Source: a bacterium (GTDB lineage: Bacteria; Hinthialibacterota; Hinthialibacteria; OLB16). Taken from it: a stretch of 64,000 nucleotides of DNA. A model generated the notes under the pieces. It was not told the origin of the DNA. It made no database searches and saw nothing but the letters and a program-made list of their open reading frames with translations. The position numbers were made by a program, and so were the translations under genes. Positions 38,401-47,200 of the stretch are shown here, one piece after another. How positions within the stretch are numbered: position 1 is the first letter of the stretch; each line of letters opens with the position of its first letter. The DNA lies in assembly GCA_022072055.1 (NCBI GenBank), contig JAJVIK010000011.1, positions 588,863-652,862 of the forward strand, written 5' to 3'.

Positions 38401-41400
38401 ATCGCCACGGGCCGAGTGCTTCGTTACTTCTACCCCCAACACTCCAGCCTCCAGGATGTGGATGTGCGCGCTCTTCAATTTGCCAGGCACGACACGTTGA
38501 TCCTGATCGCGTGGAGCTACAATTACATTGAAACCTACGAGCGCAGCTTGCCGGATCACATCGAGATCACGCCCGGCACTCGAGTCCTCGCGGCGGGTGA
38601 GTCCCAGGACTACCAGGTCACCGTGGTCTATGACGACGACTCCCGCGTGGATGTAACCCCCTCCAGCGCGCCGGATCGGAGCGCGGCCACGCTCGAGACC
38701 GATCCTCCCCTCGCGGCCACAGTCGATGGAAACCTGGTCACGGTCAACCCGGGCGCCGCGGGGATCATTGTGGTTCGTGCGCTCTATCGCGAAAGCGGCT
38801 CCAGCCTCACCGCCGAGGCCGCCATCACGGTGGGAGAAAGCCACCTCACCGAATTGGTCGCGGACCCGGCCCACATGAGCGTGGTCCCGGGCGTTTTCCG
38901 GAATATCAGCTACCGCGCGCGATACGATGACGGCTATGAGCGGGATGTCACTTCGCAGGTCCTCTTGGAGGCGGCCCAGCCGCTCGATGTGGCCATTGCC
39001 GGACAGAGCGCCAAGATTGAGCTGACCGCTCCACCCGGCGATTACCTGGTCCTTGGCCGCTACACCGCTCCAAGCGGGGATACCGCCTCGGCCACGAGCA
39101 CACTGACCTCGTTCGGACTCAGAACCGAATGGGATCGCTATCGGGTCACCGGCGGCGGCTATGGACTTTCGGGCGCCTGGAATCCCTCCAGGACACGGCT
39201 TGCCTGGGGATCCAGCTCGGGGGTGGTGAATCTTTATGAGGTGGGGGTCACTCCAAGCCAGTATGCCTTGGAGCGACTCATTACCGCGCACGACGGGCCG
39301 GTGATCTTTACGGATTACCTTTCGGACACGAGCCTCCTCACGGTCTCCGAGGAAGGAACCATCAAGGTCTGGGATCTGGTTGGCGCGGCCACCGAACCGG
39401 TCACGACTTACCATCACAGCGCGCCGATCCTCACCGCCGCGCGCAGCGGCGCCAAGGTGGCCTTTGGAGACAGCCTTGGCCAGGTCGGGTTGTATGATCT
39501 GTCCCTTGACAACTTGGACTGGATTCACGCTCTCCACACCGGAAATGTCTTGACCGTGGCGGTGGATTCGACCTGGGTGCTTTCAGGCGGCCAGGATGAG
39601 CGCGCCAAGGTGCTGCAACGGAGCGATGGCGCGCTGCTGCGGAGCATTCTCACCCACACGGGACCGATCGTGGCGGTTGGGTTTCTCGGCGCGAACGCCT
39701 TCTACACAGTCAGCCGGGATCAGACCGCGAGCCTGTGGCGGCGGAGCGATTTCCAGATCCTGGAGCGCTTCGAGTATCCGGTTCCTCCAAGCGCCGCCGA
39801 AGTCATCGGAAGCGAACTTTATGTCGCCACGGAGAATCCGGTGGCCACCTGGGTCTACAACACGGATGGCCTCCTGCTCCGCTGGCTGGAGCATCCCCCC
39901 AATGCAGGAGTGATTGTGAAAATGCTGGTCGATCCCACCGGCAAGTACCTCCTGACAGGTCGAAGAACCACGCTGTCGCAGCAAGTGGTGTCCGGCGGCA
40001 TCCCGGGTCTTTCAGAGACCGAGGAGCGCCCCTCGCCGTTCTCCTCGTTCCAGTTCTGGGAAACCGGGAGAGGCATCTTCCGGGGCTGGCTGGCGCACAG
40101 TCACCCCCTGGAAAACGCCTCGGTTTCAGCCGACGCCCTGAAGGTGTTCACTCAAGACCAGAAGCGAACCATCAAGTGGTCCTTTGATGTTTCAGAAGTG
40201 ACCACCGAGGCGCGGAGCCTGCTCGAGACCGGGTACTTCCTGGATCACAGTTTCGCGGGGATGGACTTCACGGCGGACAGTTCGATCCTGGCCACCCGGG
40301 TCGGCGTGTCGATTTACCTCTACAACACGTTCCAGGATCTTCTCTGGAAGACCCTGCACACCCCCGGCGCGGGACCCTTCGCGATCTCACCGAGCGGCGT
40401 GCGCCTGGCGAGCTCCGACTCGAAGGTCCGTCTCTGGGACCTCGCGAACCTGAGCCAGATTCGGGAGGAGGATCGAGTCGCGAGCGCCCTGGATTTCCGT
40501 TTCGACAATCAGTTCCTGGCGGGCATCCGCGCGGACAATTTCATCGGAATCTGGAATGAGAATGGGCTTCTGTTCAATGGGATGCAAACTCAACATCCCC
40601 CGGTCCGAGTGTTCGTGAACAGCACCGGGACCCGCTGCGCGGCAATCACGGTGGAGGTGCGCTGCAATCTGTTCTCGTGCACTTACACCTACTATCTGGA
40701 GGTCTTCGATATCTCCAATGTGGCGGTCGAACCGCCCGCGGTCGGCGCGCCTCTGTTCCTCATTCAAACCTCCAGGGACCTCTTCGGAGGGGGCGAGGGT
40801 GAAATCCGCACCGAGGTCGCGATCTCCGACGACACGGCCCTGGCCCTGATCGGCGCGGAAGGGGACCGTCCGGTCCGACTCATCAGCACCGCCGACGGGT
40901 CGACCCTCAGAGAGTTCTTCCCACCCTCCGGCGGAAGCGCCCTCAACCTGGGGGCGGCGACAGTCGGCTTCGCGGATAACGATGGCACGTTGATGATCGG
41001 CTGGCGCGAGGGCTTTGTCGAACTCTTCCGGCGCATCCCGCCCTCGCGTCTTTCGGTGGTCGTCACCCGCGCGCCTTCGAACAAGGGCGACCTCCCGGAT
41101 AAGGTGGTCGTGGTGGATGGCGGTTCCCTGTACGCGCTTCCGGGCGAATCGCTCAGCACGGAGACCATCGCGGAGTATGCCAATGGAGCCGAGCTCAATG
41201 TGACCTCGGTGGCCGAGCTCCGCTCGGATAATCCTCAGGTGGCCACGGTGGAGGGCCGGATGATCCAGATCCCGAGCGGCGCTCAAACCGGGGCCCAAGC
41301 GCATGTCACCATTCTGTATCAGGAACTGGGGACCGGTGTGCAAGCGGTGGTTCAGGTCATCGTGGGCGAAGACCCCCAGACCTTGGGAGACACGACCGGC

Positions 41401-41547
41401 GACCTGGAGTCCAACTACTTGGACCTGTTCGAGTTCTCGCGCTGGTGGAAGAACGACGCGGGGGCGGGCGGCGCCTGCGACAAGGTCGAGGATGGAAAGG
41501 TGGATCAGTTTGACCTTCTGTACTTGATGGGGTATTGGATCGAGTGA
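32407..41547 (+). CDS. 3046-aa exported beta-helix/WD40/Ig-like surface protein
   Basis: Signal peptide (LLQIACLSVFILPSHAHA), then: a Calx-beta-like domain (about 38-135); a right-handed beta-helix region with four repeats of about 190-210 aa (NHYDPNSKRHGI at residue 410, NHYDPNSRRPGI at 599, related starts at 218 and 808); three repeats of about 155 aa with a GFR-L strand and an EF-hand loop (DANGDGSASVAE, DLNGNAQVDAAD, DKNANGALDGGD); a WD40-like propeller at about 1445-2045 (FVGHTQAVTAVSFTGDGS, DATVQLWE); two Ig-like BIG2-type domains (ITPGTRVLAAGESQDYQV); a second propeller to about 2878; a third Ig-like domain; and a degenerate EF-hand tail (DGKVDQFDLLYLMGYW). Extracellular WD40 propellers joined to a beta-helix suggest a surface fibre or glycan-binding scaffold. 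No catalytic motif is seen. Confidence 0.88.
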   Translation: MATHHSSAPRRQQRRGFSLGLLQIACLSVFILPSHAHAAEFVVSPNDLPVLEGGTQTLRIWLSEEPDTDVTATVARVSGDTDLSILSGSPLLIPKAQWQTAVPVVISATEDGDSTSGTALLRIQETSANGIPPRGITAIELDNDNTISVGGVLTQDTIWDDPSRNYLLTSAVTVPATYSLRIGPYVMVRHDEGHHAGMVVEGTLEAMSGSTILLRTNAHWDANDRKNGITVKTGGVADFEDCRILAREESNRWSQGTGEWAHLVRAEEGATITLDGCALESLNTTSDYRTGYGLAIGNATASLIGPITSTNTFRGFRVALHQTFGSAEQRVDKCEFENNEERHLLTGNLVHDITLSNSGMRIDGTLTVQSGATLRLTPDSELYRWEGRHFIVDGGVLVLDRGRFGATTTNHYDPNSKRHGIVFRNGAEGVFEEGTLFSDEARETGSVNEWAALIHADASSRITLRGTSFLSRKPSGRRTGYALFLDGAGVTSEDSGGTPVSIAGFHCGIHQVFGSALQSIAPCQFQDCETNHWIQGDAVRDAEITNVGMGVYGGVTVHAGARLALTPGSTLYRGFGAPLIVDGGELTATDATFGAETQNHYDPNSRRPGITFRNGARGQFENCELFADELRHVDSNSEWCPLLYCDDSSELNVAGCRLQSRNSGGRRTGYGIQIAGGTGTITALGAIPTSFEGFRCGFYIGFGPGSFDITGCTFTGTDYQGALAGDISHSLTLKSENEHHLFGNVTVKSGAIVDVVPGCSLNTNGRTFAVETNGSIAFEQNDLRINAPLQVSGSLEADGCRFVIGTSSHYYPPDRRCGVNLLAGGQGLFENSCFISEESRQTGSEGDWAAMIYSAADSSLTCRNCSFAPRDSYDPFTRYVIRSWNQRSLEIEGCTFSGNPVALRLDAVPTGSFAHDSNFVGNGLAVENATQVTFDATRNWWGSPTGPRHTTNPGGMGDPISDYVDYGQSALNPTGTWINLIDPISGQEPNNLTTAATQTSVEILGLRVQPPQSQIAGLGFRLFDPVGLDWTQFANLLLVMDANGDGSASVAERATALTPSSLSSSASELLVGFDQELTTPLNPSAGYILVGDLHSVAPGDAFRAELFRGWLCGAEGTPVQSDVSPVRHYAGDAISLADPGPGQLGDNLSGMSRQNNVILYGFRLLGQSAQALAAELTLSNVQGINRSHFTATSLYHDLNGNAQVDAADPRLGSATEIVIDRANGHISFAGPLDANQTYLVAASFRGLPDSGQFTIQLEPENVQAAGAVVVTGYARKATHVVDLPYLIAQSNTWSPPQTFGQVINQPDFVALGFRILPLGRTVGEIHVPLTSVVGIKAADILNPRLVWDKNANGALDGGDEVLSSGGSVEINGNQGLIHLTSPFITRGHILLAADFASLANGDEITVSLSPEDVVVPEGFRVTGAAPPIRYVVNQGIVDSRSPNMNWSLTYRSPGGRTVMARYNNAGDKVILGYDTGSAWVYEASSNTPLLMLKEHYDKVEYAGFSSDDSAAITVTRDGAVYIWDLGTGSQRSAMFSDLLVSYGAPSPDFSKLMVITEGKGILLDVDLQQRLWEFQPGDASVNAIAYSPDGQYILIGTSDKRAYLLDAETGVETRRFVGHTQAVTAVSFTGDGSRLMTGSTDATVQLWETDNGRPLGGPPLLTISLQGQQSQGAAVSPSGNRVAMVTGSGNGAQLRMFDQNGLELYAVNLWDESGGNWGGSLETLAFDTLGERVLVSSRDSDWARIASFRVTNGDYLLSWGPSGRFTHRLDARPRISMEGDRVFFMGDWGLNVLPRALGKKILRASGIPGDRGYDISADGSKVARFTHEGRLKVDSVSDEDVVNILDRAVGVNYNSVTSSSAGDLAATGDRLFNTQTGYLFSNYAITDREAFSAFSPDSLLWGFTVPQDKALVTCRVDDPGAVLYNLMLTDPYTPYKMLYHPDGARVGCVDSGVGVQMYDMTTDLPVGLYRFPNNADAALSEDGTLLLIGGRNTVRLYEIATGRVLRYFYPQHSSLQDVDVRALQFARHDTLILIAWSYNYIETYERSLPDHIEITPGTRVLAAGESQDYQVTVVYDDDSRVDVTPSSAPDRSAATLETDPPLAATVDGNLVTVNPGAAGIIVVRALYRESGSSLTAEAAITVGESHLTELVADPAHMSVVPGVFRNISYRARYDDGYERDVTSQVLLEAAQPLDVAIAGQSAKIELTAPPGDYLVLGRYTAPSGDTASATSTLTSFGLRTEWDRYRVTGGGYGLSGAWNPSRTRLAWGSSSGVVNLYEVGVTPSQYALERLITAHDGPVIFTDYLSDTSLLTVSEEGTIKVWDLVGAATEPVTTYHHSAPILTAARSGAKVAFGDSLGQVGLYDLSLDNLDWIHALHTGNVLTVAVDSTWVLSGGQDERAKVLQRSDGALLRSILTHTGPIVAVGFLGANAFYTVSRDQTASLWRRSDFQILERFEYPVPPSAAEVIGSELYVATENPVATWVYNTDGLLLRWLEHPPNAGVIVKMLVDPTGKYLLTGRRTTLSQQVVSGGIPGLSETEERPSPFSSFQFWETGRGIFRGWLAHSHPLENASVSADALKVFTQDQKRTIKWSFDVSEVTTEARSLLETGYFLDHSFAGMDFTADSSILATRVGVSIYLYNTFQDLLWKTLHTPGAGPFAISPSGVRLASSDSKVRLWDLANLSQIREEDRVASALDFRFDNQFLAGIRADNFIGIWNENGLLFNGMQTQHPPVRVFVNSTGTRCAAITVEVRCNLFSCTYTYYLEVFDISNVAVEPPAVGAPLFLIQTSRDLFGGGEGEIRTEVAISDDTALALIGAEGDRPVRLISTADGSTLREFFPPSGGSALNLGAATVGFADNDGTLMIGWREGFVELFRRIPPSRLSVVVTRAPSNKGDLPDKVVVVDGGSLYALPGESLSTETIAEYANGAELNVTSVAELRSDNPQVATVEGRMIQIPSGAQTGAQAHVTILYQELGTGVQAVVQVIVGEDPQTLGDTTGDLESNYLDLFEFSRWWKNDAGAGGACDKVEDGKVDQFDLLYLMGYWIE
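33058..35030 (+). repeat. four tandem ~190-210-residue repeats in the 3046-aa protein
   Basis: Each unit contains a (N/S/A)H-(Y/W)-N-R--G start, then FE----(D)E-R, a W-(A/P)L acid segment, a further strand and usually RTGY. Copies begin near 33058, 33634, 34201 and 34828. Copies 2 and 3 are the most alike; copy 4 lacks RTGY. Confidence 0.75.
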
Positions 41548-41551
41548 AAGA

Positions 41552-41576
41552 CCACCGCCCCTCGAGGCGAGGGTGG
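41552..41576 (+). terminator. weak hairpin after the 3046-aa protein gene
   Basis: CCCTCG-AGG-CGAGGG forms a 6-bp stem extended by CCA/TGG across a 4-base bulge, five bases after the stop. There is no T-run. Confidence 0.3.
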
Positions 41577-41675
41577 AAGGCCTTCTCCCGTCCCATGGTC
41601 CACTTTGGGACTAGGCGGTTGGGTGTTCCCGCATTATGTTGACCCTTCCACGTTCTCTTGGATGGGAGGGGTCCG

Positions 41676-43253
41676 ATGCCTCTATTGCTCCGACATTTCA
41701 ATCCCTGGCTCCTGGCCCTGGTCCTGATGGCTTCGGAGACCCCCGCGGCCCCCGCGACCCGACCCAACATCGTGATCATCCTCGCGGATGACATGGGGTT
41801 TTCCGATCTGGGGTGCTACGGCTCCGAGATCGCCACCCCTCATCTCGATGGCTTGGCCGATACCGGCGTCCGGTTCACCCAGTTTTACAACACGGCCCGC
41901 TGTTGTCCCTCACGCGCCTCGCTGCTCACCGGCCTCTACTCCCATCAAGCGGGAGTCGGCCACATGATTGGGGACTATGGCCTTCCCGGTTACAGGGGCT
42001 TTCTGAACGAGAGATGTGTGACCCTCGCCGAGGTTCTCAAGGGGGCCGGGTACCGCACGCTGATGACAGGGAAGTGGCATGTGGGCGAGAAGCGACCGCA
42101 TTGGCCGCTGGATCGCGGCTTTGACCGGTACCTCGGCCTCATCAGCGGAGGGAGCAACTACTTCCGCCTCGATCCCGAGCGAACCATGGCGCGGGACAAC
42201 GAATCCTTTCGTCCCGATGGGATCGAGAATTTTTACCTCACGGATTACTTCACCGATGGCGCCATCGCCTTCCTTGAGGATTACAGGGACGAAGCAAATC
42301 CATTCTTCTTGTACGTGGCATACACCGCGCCGCATTGGCCTCTGCACGCTCCTCAAGAGGACATCAACAAATATCGCGGGAAATACCTGAAGGGGTGGGA
42401 TGCCCTCCGGGAGGAGCGTCGCCATCGGATGATTGAACTCGGCCTTCTCGATCCGAAGTGGGAGCTCACCGCGCGCGACGAGGCCGCGCCCGCATGGGAC
42501 CAGGTGGAGGACAAGGAACTCCGTGACCTGAAGATGGCGGTCTATGCCGCTCAGATCGACCAGATGGACCAGAACATCGGCAGGCTGTTAAACAAACTCC
42601 AAGAGCTGGGGAAGCGGGACAACACCCTGATCTTGTTCCTTGCGGACAACGGCGGCTGCGCGGAGGAGATCAATCGCGGGACTCCCGGCGCTCCACCGGG
42701 AAGCCCGGATTCGTTCCTGAGCTACGGCCTGCCTTGGGCGAACGCGAGCAACACTCCTTTCCGACTGTACAAGCACTGGGTCCACGAGGGGGGGATTTCC
42801 ACGCCGCTGATCGCTTCCTGGCCCGCGGTGATTCGGGAAGGGCGCACGACCGGCGAAGTGGGCCATGTGATCGACCTCATGCCGACTTGCGCGGATGTCG
42901 CGCAGGCCGAATATCCCAAGACCCACCGCGGACATGAGATCCTACCAATGGAGGGAAAGAGCTTGAGAGCGGTGCTGGAAAGCGGGGCAAGCCTGGGGGA
43001 GCGCCCAATCTTCTGGGAGCACGAGGGCAACCGCGCGGTGCGTGTCGGGAAGTGGAAGCTGGTCTCGAAGCACCCCGGCGCTTGGCAGCTTTTCGATCTC
43101 GAGGCCGATCGCTCCGAGATGCACAATCTCGCCGATGCGGACCCGGACCGTGTGGCGCGCCTTGCCGCTTTATATGAAGACTGGGCCGAGCGTTGCGGAG
43201 CGCGGGATTGGGAGGAGCTCCAAGAGATCCGCAAGGCCAAACGAAATCCATAG
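41676..43253 (+). CDS. sulfatase (arylsulfatase family)
   Basis: 525 aa from the ATG at 41676, preceded by GGGAGGGG four bases upstream. The signal peptide is LLALVLMASETPAA. Type I sulfatase core: RPNIVIILADDMGFSDLGCY (metal-binding Asp pair), then CCPSRASLLTG, where Cys76 in the C-x-P-S-R context is converted to formylglycine by an anaerobic or FGE-type maturase encoded elsewhere. GKWHVGEKRPHWP, a later LADNGGCAEE (metal Asp/Asn) and the HRGHEILPMEGKSLRAVL end follow the arylsulfatase A pattern. It would remove sulfate esters from glycans in the periplasm or outside the cell. A 2-hydroxyacid dehydrogenase gene starts 27 bases downstream. Confidence 0.95.
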   Translation: MPLLLRHFNPWLLALVLMASETPAAPATRPNIVIILADDMGFSDLGCYGSEIATPHLDGLADTGVRFTQFYNTARCCPSRASLLTGLYSHQAGVGHMIGDYGLPGYRGFLNERCVTLAEVLKGAGYRTLMTGKWHVGEKRPHWPLDRGFDRYLGLISGGSNYFRLDPERTMARDNESFRPDGIENFYLTDYFTDGAIAFLEDYRDEANPFFLYVAYTAPHWPLHAPQEDINKYRGKYLKGWDALREERRHRMIELGLLDPKWELTARDEAAPAWDQVEDKELRDLKMAVYAAQIDQMDQNIGRLLNKLQELGKRDNTLILFLADNGGCAEEINRGTPGAPPGSPDSFLSYGLPWANASNTPFRLYKHWVHEGGISTPLIASWPAVIREGRTTGEVGHVIDLMPTCADVAQAEYPKTHRGHEILPMEGKSLRAVLESGASLGERPIFWEHEGNRAVRVGKWKLVSKHPGAWQLFDLEADRSEMHNLADADPDRVARLAALYEDWAERCGARDWEELQEIRKAKRNP

Positions 43254-43280
43254 TGTCAATTTCGTTGAGGAGGAGCCTTC

Positions 43281-44240
43281 GTGAAGATTGTCGTTCTGGA
43301 CGGTTACACTCTCAATCCGGGGGACAACCCTTGGACTGAACTGGCGACACTTGGGGACCTCGTTGTCCACGACCGAACCTCGCTCGAGACGGTGGTCGAA
43401 AGGTCCCAGGGCGCGGCGGCGCTGGTGGTGAACAAGGTGAGGCTCCCGAGGGAAGTCCTCGCGGCGCTGCCTGATCTGCGCTTCATTACAGTCACCGCGA
43501 CCGGCTTTGACATTGTCGATATACAGGCCGCGAAGGAGCGCGGAATCCCGGTCTCGAATGTGCCCGTGTATGGCACCGACTCGGTGGCGCAGCATGTCCT
43601 CGCGCTCCTCCTGTATTTCTGCCATCGGGTGGACTTGCACGGCGAAGCGGTGCGCCAGGGGGAATGGACCCGCTGCCCGGATTTCTGTTTCTGGAAGACT
43701 CCGCTGGTGGAGCTCGCGGGGCTGACCCTCGGAATCATCGGCTTCGGAAGGATCGGTCGAAGGGTGGGCGAGGTCGCGCATGCCCTGGGGATGCGGATAC
43801 TCGCTTACGATCAATTCCAGGATCCCTCCCTCGAAGAGACGACCTTCTCTTGGACCGACCTCGACACCCTGGCGCGAACCTCGGATGTGGTGAGCCTGCA
43901 CTGCCCGCTCACTCCCGACAATCGAGGGATGGTGAATCGGGATTTCTTAGCCAAAATGAGGCCGACCGCGATCCTGATCAACGCCTCTCGGGGTCCGTTG
44001 GTTGTGGATGAGGACCTTGCCGCGGCGCTTGCGGAGAGGCGCCTGGCCGGAGCTGCTCTGGATGTGGTTTCGGTCGAACCGATCCGCGCCGACAATCCGC
44101 TCCTTTCGGCGCCGAACTGCTTGATCACCCCTCATATCGCCTGGGCCACGCTCGCCGCGCGCAAACGTCTCATGGCGACCACGGTCGAAAATATGCGCGC
44201 GTTCCTCGCGGGCAAACCGATTCATGTGGTCAACCCATAA
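43281..44240 (+). CDS. D-isomer-specific 2-hydroxyacid dehydrogenase
   Basis: 319 aa with a GTG start behind GAGGAGGAG, six bases away. It is a cytoplasmic NAD-dependent dehydrogenase of the glycerate/hydroxypyruvate reductase type: an N-terminal flavodoxin-like lobe, the Rossmann motif GIIGFGRIGRRVG, catalytic Arg in NASRGPLV, Glu in DVVSVEPI and His in TPHIAW. Length and motif order are normal for D-glycerate dehydrogenase-like proteins. The exact substrate (hydroxypyruvate, glyoxylate or another 2-keto acid) cannot be told from sequence. It appears to be in one operon with the sulfatase. It converges with GH38, with only nine bases between stops. Confidence 0.92.
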   Translation: MKIVVLDGYTLNPGDNPWTELATLGDLVVHDRTSLETVVERSQGAAALVVNKVRLPREVLAALPDLRFITVTATGFDIVDIQAAKERGIPVSNVPVYGTDSVAQHVLALLLYFCHRVDLHGEAVRQGEWTRCPDFCFWKTPLVELAGLTLGIIGFGRIGRRVGEVAHALGMRILAYDQFQDPSLEETTFSWTDLDTLARTSDVVSLHCPLTPDNRGMVNRDFLAKMRPTAILINASRGPLVVDEDLAAALAERRLAGAALDVVSVEPIRADNPLLSAPNCLITPHIAWATLAARKRLMATTVENMRAFLAGKPIHVVNP

Positions 44241-44249
44241 GTTGACTGG

Positions 44250-47200
44250 TTAAAAGGAGAGTTTGATGAATTTCACCTCGAAAGGCTCCAGCGTGATCGA
44301 GGAAAGGCCGGGCTCGAGGATGTCCCCCAGCACATTGGTCCTGTCGATTCGGGCGACTTTCCGGGTCGGCGCTTCAAATTCCACTTGCGCGCGCTTGCCA
44401 TCGAGTTCACGAAGGTGAAGGAGGATGGAGTCATCCTCTTCGACGGGCGCGGAATTGACCACAAGGACATTGGGGGTCTTCACCCCAAAGGTTGAAAAGG
44501 AACTCTCCCCTTCCCCGCTTCCGCCGGGGGGAAAAGCAGTGGCCGCGAGCGGAAAGCGCGCGCTCCACCCAAACCGAGTGGCCGAAGAATTCGAGGTGTC
44601 CCGCGAGGAGGTGAGGTGGTAACTCCAGGTGAACTCGCTCTCCTTCGAGCCTCGGAAATTGTAGGTCCAGTAATTGTTCATGACCCACGAATAGACATGC
44701 GGCTTTTCGATCTCAATCGTGTCCATCCATTTCCCCATGTTGATGTCCCCGAGCTGTACAAGCGGAACTTGATCGCTGGTCAGGATGACCTGCCCTTCCT
44801 GGTCTTGGACCGAAACAAAGTTCTGGAACGTCTGCCAGTCCGCGGATGAACCCGGGATCTGATCGGTTTCCGGGTTCACCACTCCGCCCTGAACCTCATA
44901 CACAACCTTTCCCTCCTTGGAGGCGAATGGGAATGCGATATAGATCGACTCCGGTTCGGGCGCGAATTGCTTCCGGATCGAACACCGGACCTCGATCCGC
45001 TTCTCGTGCCTGTACAACCTGAACTCGCACTGAAAGCCGGGTTGGTCCGCGGAATGAACGCATCCTTCCGCGTTTCCGGACGCCAAGATGCTGCTCCAAA
45101 GCGGCCCCTCTCCCAGATTCCGGACCGACAGTTCGCGGAGTGAGGTCCGAGTCGATCTCTCAAGAAACGACTCCCGGTCGTGGAAGTGATCGTCGGTCAA
45201 GCGGTCGCGGATGAATTGACCGAATCCCCAGGAGGCGCCTCGGTCCACAAGCTCACGCCCCAACTCCTTGTCATACAGACTCGTAAGGGTTCCGGAGGCG
45301 GGATCGACCACAAGGCGGTAAAACTCATTCTCCAAGATCGGGTCCGTGTGATCCGGCGAAGGCGCTCCATGGGCCTCCCGATCGCGCAACTCAATCCGGA
45401 GGGTCTTCCCACCCATGGGAGGGACATCGGAAACCCATAGGGTCCAGTAACTTCCCTCGAAGCGGCTTCTCGAAAGCAGCGCGGGGACCTCTTTCCCGGT
45501 GGCGACATCCACGAACCGCGCGGGTCTGTTCGCGGGGAGCATCTCATGCCCAATGTACACCTCGACTGTTCCGGATCGCTCCCAAGCAAGGGTGTTGAAG
45601 ACCGCGAGGGTCGCACCGGACTCGCGCCGGATGCGCCCCAGGAGCGCCCCCCACGCCGTCTCGCGGAGCATCGCGCATCCCTTTACCGCCTCCCACACAT
45701 GGGAGACTTTTTCTCCCCACTGCACAATCGAGTTCTCGGCCATTGGCCGACTGAATTCCTCCTGCGCGCCAAAGGTGTGCTCGTCGTAAAACAGGAGGTT
45801 TTCCTCAACCTGGCGCATGGTCGCATGCGCAGAGTCGGGGATGGGCTCGCCCAACAGCGAAGCCATCGAGAGCAGGCCTTGGGCCACGTTCAGATTGGCG
45901 TGCGCCGCGCGCGCCTTGGCGGTCTCGACATGGGCAAAGGCGAAACCATCGGTCCACCAGTTCGGCCAAGCCGACCGATAGGTCGGGAGATCGTCGGCCC
46001 ATTCCCGTTCGACATGCTCCAGGAACTCGCCGGCAACCGCCAACTTGAGCCTCGGCCAGGCGTGGGTCTCGTTCCAGTCCCGAACCAGGTCGCACGCCGT
46101 CGTGGCGGGAGGTGAGTTGTCGATCTGCATGCCGGAGAACTGAATCGCCACTCGGTCAAACGGGTAACCCTTGCGTTGAATGGTTTCGAGGTATTCCAGA
46201 AGGTTCCCTCGAAAACCATCCACGCTCCCCTGGTGAATCCTCAGATGATTGCCGGTGTGATAGTGGTCCGGGCGCCATGCCAGGATCCTTTTCCCCGAGG
46301 GGGACTCCCACCAGAAAGCGGTGGGTCGATCGAAGGGCCTTGGAGTTCGGTCGTTGTTGATCCCCAAGCCGATGCTCTTCACCCCGCATTCGTTCAGATA
46401 GTCCACCAAGGCCCAGGCCGCTCCGGGAACATCATTCTGCATCGCGGTGGTCACGGGGAAACCCATGTTTCGGAGCTCACGGATCGGTTGGAGCGAGGCC
46501 GCCAAGGCATTCTCATCGGCGATGTCATCCATGTTCAGATACAGTCCGGTGACCTCAATCCGACCCTCGGCCACTCGTTTCTTCAATCGCTCGATTTGCT
46601 CCGGGGACCGTCGCTTGAGATACTCCCGGACCGCCCAGGCTGTCTCGCAGGTCCACCGAAAGCGCGCCTCATCCGGGTAACTCTCCGTGAGGTCACAGTA
46701 GTCGAGCGCATGGTCGATCTGACGTAAAAAATCCGGAAGGAGTTCATCCTGGGCGCGGGTGTAGCCGATGTCGGTGTGGGTGTGCTGTACAAAGTAGACC
46801 GTCCACTCGCGCGGCTGTTGGAACGGGACCCCGCTCAGTCGCAGGCTGTCCGATTCGGCCTCCACCTCGATCTCGGCAAGGCCGTCCTCCACAAGGATTG
46901 GGATCGGAAGCTCCACGCGATGCTCCCCCATGGGCAAGTCACCCAGCGGGATCAGGATGGGTGTCGCCCACTGCTTCATCGAGAGTCGGCAAACAACCTC
47001 CGTAAGCCCCCCCGAGGCGATGTGTCCCGTGACAATCTGACGCGGTCCCTCCGGAGTCTTCTTCACCAGGCAAGTCGTGGAAAACGCGGCTGAGAGAATC
47101 TCACCGGCGATGGGAGCTGCCGTGTTCACCTCCACGGTCAATTCCCGAATCGGGTTCCCATCCGGACCTTCGACCAGCAAGCGCTGGCCCCAACCCCCTT

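Noticed and set aside
37969..39537. 522-codon minus-strand open frame inside the 3046-aa gene
   Set aside because: The sense strand encodes clear WD40-like repeats; the antisense frame has no motif.
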